DNA from: Tomocerus qinae
Taxonomy: Eukaryota; Arthropoda; Collembola; Entomobryomorpha; Tomoceridae
Length of the DNA: 64,000 nt
Reading direction: 5' to 3'
Assembly: GCA_020055645.1 (NCBI GenBank)
Contig: CM034546.1
Location: forward strand, 57,970,001-58,034,000
Positions 24,801 through 36,602 of this stretch are shown piece after piece; the stretch's first letter is position 1, and every line of letters starts with the position of its first letter. The notes beneath the pieces were generated by a model, which was not told the origin of the DNA, searched no databases, and was given only the letters and a program-made list of their open reading frames with translations. The translations under genes were made by a program, and so were the position numbers.

Positions 24801-26262
24801 ATTCGCCTTTCAGAATTTTTTCTCCAAGTAGTCTCCACCAAGCTGAAATGGAATTGAAAATGGAAGTGAACCATATTTAACATATACGCAGTTTAATGGA
24901 CCGCTTTATATAGCACTCTATTTATATCACTAAATTGAATCTACTTGAATGGATATTTTTGTTGTACCTGCAAAATAAACCTTATTTAAGCGAACGTTAT
25001 TAAGTTAATGAATTTCAAAGGTAGTAAAATGGTCTGATAGGTGAGTTAAACTTTATTTTCTTCCAAGAGGTATTAATTGATATATATTAGGGAATAATAT
25101 GGCAAAATGAATTTGAATAAAAATACACAACAAAGATGTATTATTTTATTAACGTACCTGATAGGTAAAAACACAGAAAAAGGTATTGACCACTTCTAGC
25201 AAATACAAAAACACAATATTCGTTTAAATCATTTCTCTTATTACACTACTTTTAAATGTTTAACAATAAAGCTGTTTGTGAAAACGCTTAAATTGAATAG
25301 CGATCACAAATAATTAGTTATCTTGCATCGCTTTATAGGTTATACCAGAATGGATAAGTGTATTTGTATTATAACTTATAACTTAACTGGTCTCAGCGTG
25401 GCTATTGTCAATGTAATATTCGGAAACACTGGAACTTATCGGCTATGTTTAAGCTTTCAACGTGACATGATTTTATATATATTACATGTAAATGGTGGAC
25501 TGACATTTACATAGAAATAATAAATATAATATAACATTGGCTTCTACATTACGTATATTTCTTAGAAAATATTGTTAAGTTATCCTTAAATGCTTTTAGA
25601 CGATTATGTACTCAAATTACTATAAGTAGTCATATGGCCATGGCCGTGTATGTATATGATCTTATGTCTAGTCTTTGACACAAACACATTTTACTTTTAT
25701 ATCATGGCCTGATTAAAACTATAAACGGGATACTAGAAATAATAGAACTAGTTTAAACCTAGCACACACAGTGTGGTAGAAAAATTTTGAAATATGTTCA
25801 TCTGTTTTGAGACAAAAAAGTCGATGCATTAGTCGAATCCGGAATTTCAATATCGAAATTTTTAAAATGGATGACTAAGGCAGTTTGCATTTTTGTGTCC
25901 TCAATTTACAATCATAATACTTAGTTATAGTGATTGTTTGAAATATAGAGAAATAAATACCTTCAACAAAGGGTGCACTTATAAAACTTTTGATACCATT
26001 GATGAAGGTTTGGGGATACCAAATTGGTTTCACAAAACAGGTCATTCCATTACCTCTACTTGAAACTATTTCTACGTCTAATTATAATATAACTTCAACA
26101 TACCTTATATTAAGGAACTGTAATGTTTATTGCGTACACAAGTATCTCTAAGTGCCAAAGGTATCTGAAGGGTCCCATTAGTTAGCACTCTTATAAGACC
26201 ATCCACATTGTATTGTTACTGCAATGTCGTGGATGATATTTACTCGTTATTATTTTATTAAA
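24801..26262. other. Upstream flank of copy E and intergenic DNA
   Basis: Matches block 1 in three pieces (10885-11316, 12821-12920, 14670-15510) that are contiguous here. No gene recognised. After 26150 the sequence is unique and leads into the truncated 3' end of IR1. Confidence 0.6.
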
Positions 26263-26301
26263 TTATTTTGTTCGTCCATTATTATTATTATTTTTACGTA
26301 T

Positions 26302-26721
26302 TGTGAGGGTCGGTCTTAATTGGCCTTTAAAATATATTCTTTTTGACCGAAGGTAGATTCTGCCTCTTCTGTTCGGTGTCTATGTGTTTTTAATGAGAAT
26401 GAATTTTGGATGTTATTTTGTGGAGTTTTAATCTTTATTGCTTTTAGAGTTTAGAATGTGATTGTTTGTGTTGTGCGTTTCGTAGTCCCAACTTGATTCC
26501 TCTGGCTCCGCTCCCGACCGACTGACTGTTATTCTCCTTGTCGTTCCCTTATATCAGGTATCTCATTTTGGGTCGATGGCTCTCCGCAATCTCTTGTGGC
26601 TCTCCGTTATCTTCCAGTGGCTCTCTCAGTTACTGCGTCCGGATGTGTGTAATATTGTGTTATAGTGGTTGTGCTTTATTACAGTTATTACAAGTATTAC
26701 AAGTAGCCCATGGTCATCACA
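26302..26721 (-). repeat. LTR1 (3' LTR of the pol-bearing half), 420 bp variant
   Basis: The first about 225 bp match LTR2/LTR3 closely (TGTGAGGGTCGGTCTT...). The middle differs (ACTGTTATTCTCC...) and the end returns to GCCCATGGTCATCACA. A purine-rich tract (minus strand AGAAAAAGTAGGGGTAG, 26738-26722) abuts it, as expected for a polypurine primer site. Confidence 0.8.
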
Positions 26722-27525
26722 CTACCCCTACTTTTTCTAAATTTTCAACTAAGAGGAGAAAATTAAAATAGATTAACCATGGGCGAGGCTAAGGAAACGG
26801 CTATTGACAATAACTGCTGTTAAGAATAAATGATATATATTTGCACAGAAACGAAAGGAGTGAAGTGCCGTCGGGACATGGACAACCTCCAATTCTGGCT
26901 ATGGGTCCAGGGAAAACCTTGTCCTAGCATGATGACGTTTGAAGGGCAAAAACCCTGGCCAGGCGTCCATACGTGTGAATTATGACGGCTCGGGAATAAC
27001 TAAACATAGTAATGTGATGTAACATCATACAATGAGATTAACAAAAGAAAATTAGTATTTTGTAACGAGTGAAAAGGGGGTACAATAAATGATAACCTAA
27101 ACAAGGGATGTGACAATGAACGGGGCGTCTTAGTCTATGTATATTAACCATAAGGCATAAAATGAAAACAACATAAATTAAAATTGTGATTTAATAAGAC
27201 GTCTTCTAGTACGTCGTAGGAAGCGCTGGAGAGCGTGTCCACCCAGCTTGTAGCAGACGAGGTAGGCCATGTTCTCCAGTAGTTCCTGGTCTTTCTAGAA
27301 ACAGAACGTACAGTGCATTAATGGATGTTTATGCTAATGGGGCTGATAATTACACAGGATGTAAAGGGCACATTAAATTTAAAGGCGTAGAATGTTAGTA
27401 AGTTTATCTTAAGCTAGCGGATGTACTGGCTAAAATAATAAAACCAGAGCTGTACAAGAAATCAAGATAAGGAAGGAGGAGAGTAAACTGCTGTACTCTT
27501 ACCATGTAAGTGACTGACTGGCTGA
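26722..27525 (-). other. 3' internal region of the pol-bearing half
   Basis: Contains the stretch CAATTCTGGCTATGGGTCCAG, also present near 32570 in the other half, so both halves descend from related elements. On the minus strand near 27305-27190 a short open frame includes ENMAYLVCYKLGG, which may be a spliced or out-of-frame tail of the env-like region. Otherwise non-coding. Confidence 0.5.
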
Positions 27526-28171
27526 CTATTGACACATTTTCTTAAATAGGTAACAAATCAACACTATGATGATCGCGATAGTAACTAGTAAGGTGAGGCT
27601 AACGATAACTAAGGGTCCAGTATTGAGGGCGTTGACGTCCTCGATAGTAGGTAAGACTCTGGAGGGACCTACCTGAACGTTGGCATCCGCCAAGGCATCC
27701 ACCGGTGGTGGAAAACTAGTTAAGGCAATCCCATTGGCGAAGAGGTAAAATTGTTTAAACACAAAGTAGGAGTTGCATGTGGCGAACATGACTCCCAGAG
27801 CGACACCGCCAATTCCGGTGACGACCAGGGTCCACGAAACGGAGTGGGTCCTGTAGGGGATAGGGAGTTCCACTGCAAGATCCATAACTAAGGTTTGATA
27901 ATACCGGGTAGGTTATGTTGGCGAAGTGGATCGGTGGCACTTGGGCTTCGGGCGTTCGAGGTACCTGTTCCCGTTCTACCGGTTGGGTAGGCTGTTGTTT
28001 CGGGGATTCGGAGGGTGAGACCGTTGATGTCTCCGTGATGTCCCGAGATGAGGGGTGAATAGGGGTACGTTCCCTTTCGCGGAACGGAAAATGATTGTCA
28101 GCAATCTCGGCTCCTGAGCACGGGACTGGGAGAAGGCTACTTGCCATCAGAGTTACGGGAATCGTCCACAT
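27526..28171 (-). pseudogene. Env-like ORF of the LTR element, frameshifted
   Basis: The 5' frame (28171 down) starts with a signal-peptide-like MWTIPVTLMASSLLPVPCSG and a Ser/Thr/Pro-rich ectodomain start. The 3' frame (27885-27526) ends in a strong transmembrane helix (TLLVTIAIIIVLICYLFKK). The two overlap in different frames, so an indel near 27885-27900 breaks the protein. The order pol then membrane protein is that of errantivirus-like gypsy elements. It is much shorter than a normal Env (about 215 codons against 400-500), so most of the ectodomain is probably deleted. Function in the live ancestor: envelope glycoprotein. This copy is non-functional. Confidence 0.6.
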
Positions 28172-31100
28172 GTTTCCCTGCTAACCGGGGTGAGCGACGA
28201 GGAGGGGGTCTGTTGGAGGATGAGGTTGTAGTGGGTGACTCGTCGTGTATGGGTGTCGGATCTCCGGTTACTGGGTCTGAGGTGTCTCCGACGAGACTAT
28301 GTGGAGGAGTTTCTTCTAGGAGGTTCCCTGGGATATATAGGTGTAACAGTCTGCACTCCGACTATGTATATTTTGCCAGGTTTGTCTACTGGAGTAATTG
28401 CGAATGTTAAATCGCCTAACTTACTGATGATTTTGTATGGACCTTTAAGTTTAGGTTGGAGTTTGTCAGGCTCTCTCCTTTCCTACGGGTAGCGACTTCG
28501 TAAAGGACTAGGTCGCCTATTCGGAGTTGGATGTCTCCTCTATCTTTATCGAAGTATTTCTTATTTCTAGCCTGTGCGATTATTAAATGATCTCTAGCGG
28601 AGGCGAGTGCATTCTTATATCGGGCCAGTATGACGTCCGCTGTTAAAGAGTTTGTGGGTAAATCTAAGCCTTGGTAAACAGGATGTATCACATCCCGTCC
28701 TAAAAATAGATATGACGGTTTCTCCATCAAACTCGGATGGAGAGAAGTATTGTAAGCGAATAACGCATATCCTATGTAAGTACACCAACTATCAAATCCT
28801 TCTTCCTGTGGAATAATTTTGGCTAATATGCTGGCTATTGTTTTATTAAAACGTTCGACCAGTCCCACTATGTTGTGGCAGTAGGGATTAGCGAAGTTGT
28901 GCTTGAATCTCAGTTTCTCAGCTAAAGCGGAAAGCAGCCTAGAACGGAAACAAGGGCCACAGTCTGATAACAGTGTCTTAAAACCACCGAATGTGCTCAT
29001 GATTCGTTCGAACAAAAAGTCGACGACCTCGACTGCGTTTGCTGTCTTGGTAGGTGCAGCTATGGCAAACCTAGTCACGTAGTCCGTCGCAATGACGATG
29101 TGTTTGTAACCTCTACGTGACTCGGGAAATGGTCCCAAAATATCTATGCAGTAAAATTCTCCAGGACTAACAAACTTGGTCGATGAGCTAACTTCTATGG
29201 GTTTTAGTAGTCCTGGTCGTTTCCTCAGAGGTAACTTGTGTTTTCGACACGTTAGGCATTTATTAATGTATGTTTTAATATCTTTGGTCATACCAGGCCA
29301 GAATAATCTATCTTTAATACGGAAAATTGTTTTTAAGTGGCCAAGGTGACCTGCCCAGGCTGAGTCGTGGAAGAGTTCGATAATGATTCCTCTTAACGCC
29401 ATTGGGACAAGAATTTTCTTGTCGCCTTTGCTAGAATTATGGTATAGAATATTTTCCTCGAAAGAATAATTGGGGTGTTTGTCGATATCTAAAAGGATAT
29501 CCTTACACTGTTCGTCGAGTAACTGTGATTGTCCTATGTCTATTCCTAGTAATCCTTCTAGTTGTTGTGCATCCTCTGTCAGGCAAGTGTCTTTATCTGT
29601 TTGGTTCCCTTCTATTGTCTTCAAGGAATAAGTTTCTATGTGTAGAGTCTTGTTGATGTCGAGGGGTTTATCAAATGGATTTCTCGAAAGTGCATCCGGG
29701 ACATTGTTGGTTATTCCTGACTTATGAATTATGTCACATTTAAAAATGTTTAGTTTCAATGCCCATCTGCCTATTCTCGATTTCATGGGGTCTTTTACTG
29801 TCTGTAGGTAAGAAAGGGCTAGATGATCAGTACGTACTGTAAAATGTTTTAAGGCTATGTATGGGCGAAATGCGTCTAAGCTCAACATCAGTGCTAGACA
29901 CTCCTTCTCAGGAATTGACCACTTAAGTTGGTTTCCTGTCAGTACTCGGCTCATGTATTGCAAGGTTCTTCGATTCGCTTGGCTTTTCTATTATCGCTAG
30001 TTGGTTTTAACTTTCTTATTTGTATGAGTACTGCGGCCACAGCGTAATCACATGCATCCGTATGTATTTCTATTTTCAAGCTTGGGTCATAGTGATGGAG
30101 CAATGTAGCATCCGCTAACATTTTGATAATTTTCTTAAATGCTTTCCTACCAACATCCGTCCATGGACGTAATTTGCTCAAGCCTATCTGTGCCTTTTAT
30201 CATGTCATACAGTACTTTTGCTTCGTATGCCAATTTAGGGATATGTTTTCTGTAGAAGTTGACAGCGCCCAAAAATGAGCGTAATTTCTTAAGGGTATCT
30301 GGCAAAGGCATCTTAATTAATGCTTCTACTTTTTCCGTATCCGGACGGACTCCTTTGCCATCTACTATAGAGCCCAATAGCTTTACCTCCTCGTAAAGAA
30401 ATTTGCATTTAGAAATTTTAAGTTTCATCTTATGGGTCTTAAACCGTTCTAGAATTTTCTCTAATTTGCTTGTGTTCTCCTCGTGAGTTTTCCCGTGGGA
30501 AATCACATCGTCCATATACCAAGACACTTGGTCTCTGATGTCTCCTAATATCTGGTCGATAGCCATGCAAAATGTTGCCGGGGCTCCCATGAGTCCGAAA
30601 GGCATAGATGCGTAAGCGAATGTTCCGAATTTAGTGATGAAAGCGGTCTTTAAATGAGAACCGTCTTCCTGATTCATGAGAATTTGCCAGAATCCCGTCA
30701 TGGCATCTAGAATAGTAAAGCTACTACTCCCCGATAGGGAATCTAGTATGTCCTGTATGTTAGGTAATGGGTAACTCTGGAAGGTAGTGATCTTATTTAA
30801 TGCTCTATAATCGACACAAAATCTATAGGTGCCGTCTGACTTCTTAGCCAAAACTACATTAGCGCTGTAGGGACTAGTGCAACGTGTGATCACTCCTGCA
30901 GCCAACATCTCAGCTATCTGTGCCTTGATAATGTCATTCTCCGCTTTGGAGTATCTGTTCCATAACCTCTGTCGTATGGGTTTAGAGTTTCCTGTGTCTA
31001 TACTATGTGTGACTACATCTGTCCCTGTTAATTCGGATGTGTTGAATGCAAACACATCGTAATATTTCTTCAGAACTCTTGTTAATCTTTGCACATCCTG

Positions 31101-31628
31101 ATGTTTGGCTTTCGGGTTTACATTAAAATGTTTGATATCGAATGCCGGTCGTTTGTATTCTCTAAGGGAGGCTATTCGTGCCTCGTCTTGTTCCGTTTGA
31201 TTATATTCTATTAAATCTGTTAGGGTACCTAGATTTTGGTTGTGGTATATAGTAGTAGGTTGATTATTGAGATTAATGAAAGTCAGCCCATGACTCTGTT
31301 TGTCAACTATAGAGGGGATAATCATTAGTCCGTACTCTACTTCTGTCTTTACGTTGGGTGTTATGTAAAATGTCTTGTCGGCCGAAATAGAAGCAGGTAA
31401 ATTAATATTAACCATTGATATGCTGTTAGCGGGCAAGCAAATGGTGCTGGCGTTATGTACAGAAGGGGGTGCAGTGAAAGTGATAGCGTTAACGTATTGT
31501 TCGTTATTGAGGTGGTGGTATGGTAATTGTGCAGCGATGTCAGGTGGGGTGCGCAAGCTGTGAAGCGGATGATTAGCATTAAGCAATAAGTTAGATTTGT
31601 TTAATGTATAGCTATTAGTTTCAATCAT
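28172..31628 (-). pseudogene. Pol polyprotein of the gypsy-type element, frameshifted
   Basis: In order on the minus strand: a short N-terminal region that may be a protease remnant (31628 down); reverse transcriptase with YRFCVDYRALNKIT, FGLMGAPATF and the catalytic WYMDDVISHG; RNase H (about 30150-29700; IHTDACDYAVAAVL, SIPEKECLAL); the integrase zinc domain (H-x-H ... CLTCRKHK, about 29360-29240); the integrase core (DILGPF, LLSDCGPCF, NIVGLVERFNK); and the C-terminal LRIGDLVLYEV. Frame changes near 30165, 29960 and 28480 break it. Beyond the last one, integrase-tail homology continues to about 28150. The start Met at 31628 lies only 43 bp from the LTR, with no gag between. Catalytic motifs are otherwise intact, so decay is recent or the indels are sequencing errors. 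Confidence 0.85.
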
Positions 31629-31659
31629 TGAATTATTTTGGCTTATCGCCGAATCCTAC

Positions 31660-31670
31660 AGTCCGCGCCA
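31660..31670 (-). other. Primer-binding site of the pol-bearing half
   Basis: TGGCGCGGACT directly follows the 5' LTR on the minus strand. TGGCGC is a common primer-binding core of gypsy-type elements. The identical 11 bases follow LTR3 at 37060-37050, after which the two halves diverge. Confidence 0.65.
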
Positions 31671-32404
31671 TGTGAGGGTCGGTCTTAATTGGCCTTTAAA
31701 ATATATTCTTTTTGACCGAAGGTAGATTCTGCCTCTTCTGTTCGGTGTCTATGTGTTTTTAATGAGAATGAATTTTGGATGTTATTTTGTGGAGTTTTAA
31801 TCTTTATTGCTTTTAGAGTTTAGAATGTGATTGTTTGTGTTGTGCGTTTCGTAGTCCCAACTTGATTCCTCTGGCTCCGCTCCCGACCGACTGCCTATCA
31901 GGTCAGTTTTACTGGTTGTTCCTCCTTGGTTCTCCGTTGTCTGTCGTGGCTCTCCGTTATCTTCTTGCTGGTTCTCCGCTGGTCCTCCGTTATCCCTGAT
32001 GTGTTCGCTGGTTCTCTTGTCGCCCCGTGTCTGGATTATTGTGTGTCTCGAGTGCCTAGTCTCCTGTTCTCTCGTGCCCTGTATCGGGTGTCTTGTCGTT
32101 GTCGTCTCTCAGTGTCCCTCTTCTCTGTTCTCTGTCGTCAGTCCTCTGTCGTTGTTCTTCTTATGACGGGCCCCTTATATACCCGTAGCCGACGCCTTTT
32201 CTAGATGTTTGTACCCTTTTCTCGTTGGCTGTCTTGCTTTAACCATCTCCGGCCAGCGCCCGTCCTGTTTATTCTATAGGATGTGGGTACCGCAATATCC
32301 TGATGTGTCATGTGTGTGTTTCACATAATTGTTATTTTCTAACAATAATTATTTCTAAGTAATGTGATAATGACTAATTGCTTATTCAGCCCGTGGTCAT
32401 CACA
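31671..32404 (-). repeat. LTR2, shared by both halves, 734 bp
   Basis: Nearly identical to LTR3 (one T-run length difference was noted by eye). It is both the 5' LTR of the pol half and the 3' LTR of the antisense-gene half. The adjoining purine tract on the minus strand (AGAATAAGAAGGGGTAG, 32421-32405) marks the plus-strand primer site. Plus-strand open frames inside it (31926-32204 and its copy in LTR3) are LTR sequence, not genes. Confidence 0.9.
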
Positions 32405-33320
32405 CTACCCCTTCTTATTCTGAATTTTCAACTACAGGGGAAAATTAAGATTAAAGAAATGACCATGGGCCCTAACTTAGGCCACTTGATGATAAATTGA
32501 ACAGAGTAACAAGTATTGAGGTAAACAATGGTTAAAAGTAAACGTGGTACAAAAAATCGGACTACCCCCAATTCTGGCTATGGGTCCAGGGAAAACCTTA
32601 TCTACAAACATAAATGATGAAGGAACAAAAACCTGGCCGGGTGTCCGGATATAAATCCTAACTTAATTGACATGTTTGACTATGAACAGTAAAAAGAAGG
32701 TAATTCTTACAAATGGGGGTGAAATAAAGATTACAAGTATGTTCGAATTATAACATCTTAGATCCATAACAGTTCTGGTGGTGGTATTAACGCTGTCTTC
32801 CTCTGGTATTGCATCGTGGTGGCTATGGAGTTGATGAGTGTCCATTGTGGGCTAGCGTCCTCCGGATATTTTGAGGTGTTGTAAGAGGTGAATGCCTGAA
32901 GAGAAAGTTAGATAAAGGAGAGTGCATTAATCGGAGTTCGTGAATATAACATGGCAAGGCATAACAATAATAATATGACTCATGTTGGTAGTTTCTCATT
33001 TCACTATCTAAGCTGCCATATCTATCTATCAACTGCTCTATGTTTTGGTGGATATCGGAGAACGGGTACCCGGAATCTGAAAAAGAAAGGAGTCTCAAGG
33101 TTTTTCATTAAAAGCTAAATGTTTAAGCGGTTTGTTTTGTTACTTTGTAAGAGCTTCCCCAAGCGTTTGTTGAGCATTTGCGCTGAAGCGATAGCTTCTT
33201 AGCTGTGCTTTTAGGCTGCAAGCCGCTAGGCGGTTAATTAGCAATAAGCAATAAGTTAGTTTGGTTTAATGTATAGATATCGGTTTCAAGCATTGTATTA
33301 TTTTGGCGTATCGCGGGATT
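32405..33320 (-). other. 3' internal region of the second half, with a pol N-terminal stub
   Basis: Shares short stretches with 26722-27000. On the minus strand at about 33320-33234 the frame reads NPAIRQNNTMLETDIYTLNQ, matching the start of Pol in the first half (MIETNSYTLNKSNLLL). It stops after about 30 codons, so nearly all of pol is deleted here. Confidence 0.65.
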
Positions 33321-33801
33321 CACAGAGCGGCTGCTCTGGTCTTCGCAATCTTTATTGACGGTGCACGTCTTAGTCGGAGTCACAGAGCGGTTGCCCTGGT
33401 CTTCGCAATCTTTATTGACGGTGCACGTCTTAGTCGGAGTCACAGAGCGGTTGCCCTGGTCTTCGCAATCTTTATTGACGGTGCACGTCTTAGTCGGAGT
33501 CACAGAGCGGTTGCCCTGGTCTTCGCAATCTTTATTGACGGTGCACGTCTTAGTCGGAAGTCACAGAGCGGTTGCCCTGGTCTTCGCAATCTTTATTGAC
33601 GGTGCACGTCTTAGTCGGAGTCACAGAGCGGTTGCCCTGGTCTTCGCAATCTTTATTGACGGTGCACGTCTTAGTCGGAGTCACAGAGCGGTTGCCCTGG
33701 TCTTCGCAATCTTTATTGACGGTGCACGTCTTAGTCGGAGTCACAGAGCGGTTGCCCTGGTCTTCGCAATCTTTATTGACGGTGCACGTCTTATTCGGTC
33801 A
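33321..33801 (-). repeat. Eight tandem 60-bp units
   Basis: Units of CACAGAGCGGTTGCCCTGGT... begin at 33321, 33381, 33441, 33501, 33562, 33622, 33682 and 33742; the fourth has one extra base. On the minus strand each unit can encode TPTKTCTVNKDCEDQGNRSV, and the array runs in frame into the pol stub. It may therefore be an expanded repeat of a gag-pol junction. The units are almost identical, so the expansion is recent. Confidence 0.85.
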
Positions 33802-34656
33802 TCGAAGTGCAATATTTTAAGACGCTGCTCGTCGTATCAACAAAGTTTGACTTTTCGTATAAGCATGGTTGTAATAAATATGTAATTATTAATTTATTCA
33901 CTTATCTTAACCAAGTGGATATACCATACACATGTTGGCGGTGTCACCACATTCGGCCGATATCCAACCAATTATTCAAGTCTCTATGAACTTAAGGAAG
34001 GAAATCTTACTGCTTTTCTAGTATGTTATTAAGCTTTGGTTTAAAGTGGTGATTTCTAATCAAGAAGAAACCATTGTCCTGGGTGTCTCTCAAGTGAGTA
34101 CGGCTTTATAAGCTAATCAATTCGTTTCCGTTCCCTATGTATAGTTAGCGAAATTGCTAGTCTGTCTTATCTTAAGTTACAGCCGGGACAAATTCTAAAG
34201 AATCCCATTCCCTACGAAAAGTTTATCGCATGATTATGAGTTGAGTAAATTATTGAGTTACATGTATTTTCATAAACCTGTGCACAGTCCTCTTTCTGTG
34301 GAATTTTATGAAAATTGTGAATGACAAAATGCGATAATTTTCACTAAAGAGCTTGTTAACTAAATATGCGCTTTATTTTTAAGTTATTGTTGTTTGGTCT
34401 TATGCGTGAGAGGATTAATTGTAATATTCTTCGACGTAATTTTCTGGTCATTTTCTGGCGTTCGTTTTATGCGCAAAACTGTTTTCTACATCATAGAGGT
34501 AATTGATTTATAAAAGATTTTATTTATCATTGAGTCAAGGAATGTTATCCTAAAAAGGTTTATGTACTAAATCCTTGTAATTCTTCTAGATTGGTTGTTT
34601 GCCTTGGTGGTTACATTTCTGGTTGAATAAGGAAGTACTCTCTGCAGTCATAGATA
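33802..34656. other. Non-coding DNA inside the LTR composite
   Basis: No gene recognised. It precedes the antisense gene and probably includes its promoter and 5' UTR on the plus strand. Confidence 0.5.
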
Positions 34657-36602
34657 ATGGTAAGTGAAACATAAATTTTCAGTTACGCTCATAATTGCCT
34701 TTATCAGTGTTATGTTTCTTTAAAAATTTTCCCTTTTCCTTTTTATTTTACTGTAGAATTCAAGGAGCGAATTATCGCGTACTCTGGTGGGTGGGGTTTG
34801 GCATGTGAAGCCCTCTACGGAAGATTTGCGAGACCTCACTCGCTTATCACGCCAGCTGGAGGAGCTGAATGGAGATGGCCCTGGGTTCTGCGTATTGGAA
34901 ATCGCTTCACAATCTGGCGTCTTTCCAGAGGCATGTCCTTCCGGTCTGCAGATACCGGTTAGTTGTAATTATGTAAAGGTATAACGATTGTAATATTGTG
35001 GTCACCGAACTAAAGAACGAGGTAACCAGCTATGAGGATTTGTCTATAATTTCCTCAAGAGTAAACAGGGTAGTTCCTGATACTAATCCTAATGTTTATC
35101 GCTTTCTAAATGGGGAGACAGTTTGTTATCGTTCGTTGCCCTCTACTAGTAAGACCGTGGCTATCCCAGCCGATTATTTAGAGGTTCAATGCCCTAATAC
35201 AATAAATTCTGTTCGGGGAACCGGTCATTCTAATATCTCCTATTATTCTTTGGTTAAGGGGCTCCTAGAGTTTTTAAGACTATAGCCCGAAGGGATGTAC
35301 CGGTTCTCGAACGTTTTGCACTGGACCATTTACCCATTGCTGATAATGTATGCTCCAACCCTCTCTCCCATGAGGGTTGGTTCTTGCAGGATCCTTATTT
35401 TTCTGAGGCAAACGTGGCCGTTTATACTGCCCGTTTGGATATGAAAAGTGTGTTAGTAACTTTCCCAGGAAATTATGTCTGGGGTTCCAGTGAAGGTATG
35501 AACATGACGGCACGAAGGGATGTCCCGTCTGTTCTATTTATCGCTCTAATTTTTACTGGTAATTTCTGCTCGTGTCGTCACCCTGATGACATTCTAAGTA
35601 GTAAAGTCGATGAGAGGTTGGACTCCCTGAATACAACTCTCAAGCCGTCGTGGCACTTGTGGCAGACCTTACGGTCTATTGGAAATCCCTTAGCCCTGAG
35701 GCAGGTGGATCCAATGGTTACTAAGATGAAAAATGGTTTCAAAGATTTTGAAACTATTCGTGACTTGTTGGATTCACTGGCTTTGGAATGGGAGAAGGAG
35801 CTGCCCAGAAGCAGCTGTGTCTCCGTTCTATTTGAGCCGGTGACTCCCGAAATCCGGGCTGTTTCGCCAAGTGAACCTGTGGCTTCGACTTCTACAGCCC
35901 TACATATAAATTCACGGCCTGTTTCGAGTACAACAGACGTAATACCACACTGTTCTGTACTCGAGGTGGCTGGCGAAGTATCCCAGGAAAACGAGATGCA
36001 AACGCTTGCCAGTGAGGATTCAGAGGATACCTCTGATGAGGAATATGTCCCCAGCAATTTGGGGTCCTCCTCTGAGAGTGAGGAGGAGTCAGAAGTGGGG
36101 GTGTGCAGGCCTCCTCCGGAGAGGGTAAGGTTGAATACGCGAGCGGATTGCTCTCTCTGCGGCCTACGTATGATAGCCCGAAACCTAAAGCGTCACCGTA
36201 TGAGTGGCAATTGTAAGCCGCTCCGGGTGCCTGTAGTTAGGTTGCAGAGAGTAGCTGTTCCCGTCGCGAGGAGTGTGGATGCTGTGTCTCCACAATCGGC
36301 ATCAGATGCTTCCTCAGCTCCGCCGGTGGTCGGAGTAGAGGAGGGTCTATTGAAGTTAACTCCTAAATGTTGGAGACGTTTCTCCCAGTTTAATGGCTGT
36401 GTTGGCAGACGAATTGCTTCAACAGCCGGTTTCTCCCTTTCCTAGTGAGGCTAGCGGATCCCAATGGGGACTGTTAGGGCCCTCCAGATTGGAGGCTTCC
36501 CCTGAGGGTCAATGGTCTGACCCGGGAGAAGTAGTGAACCCTGCTGACGATAACCTATTGTCTTCCGTGATTTTGTCTGCGTTAAATGATTTGATGGAAT
36601 AA
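34657..36602 (+). pseudogene. Unrecognised spliced gene antisense to the LTR element
   Basis: A plus-strand model starts with an ATG at 34657-34659 directly before a consensus donor (GTAAGT). A 97-bp intron ends in TTTACTGTAG at 34756. Coding then continues 34757-36602 with changes of frame near 34975, 35268 and 36400 (about 615 codons). Visible features are a C2HC finger (CSLCGLRMIARNLKRHRMSG followed by NC), an acidic stretch (EDSEDTSDEE, SESEEESE) before it, and a Pro/Ser-rich tail. A polyadenylation-type signal AATAAATAAA lies near 36746. I do not recognise the family. It could be a captured host gene, an antisense accessory ORF of the element, or a gag-like protein of a nested element. 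The C2HC finger suggests nucleic-acid or protein binding, no more. Confidence 0.5.

Larger units (their letters stand above)
19800..26150. repeat. Segmental duplication, block 2 (partner 6395-15510)
   Basis: Contains receptor copies C and E in the order and spacing of B and D. Homology with block 1 ends near 26150 (after GTACACAAGTATCTCT), about 110 bp before the end of the broken IR1 gene. Two long segments of block 1 are missing here, and one MITE is specific to this block. Confidence 0.85.

Noticed and set aside
27181-27310. Extra C-terminal exon of the env-like protein
   Set aside because: The frame is short and neither splice site nor homology could be established from sequence alone.
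31926-32204. 92-codon frame, repeated identically at 37317-37595
   Set aside because: It lies wholly inside LTR2 and LTR3; the identity reflects LTR duplication, not coding conservation.
33321-33801. CRISPR-like array
   Set aside because: The units are contiguous without unique spacers, in a eukaryotic retroelement.
33303-33885. Plus-strand repetitive open frames over the 60-bp array
   Set aside because: They are reverse-strand images of the tandem units. The minus-strand frame joins the pol start and has a biological context; the plus-strand frames do not.
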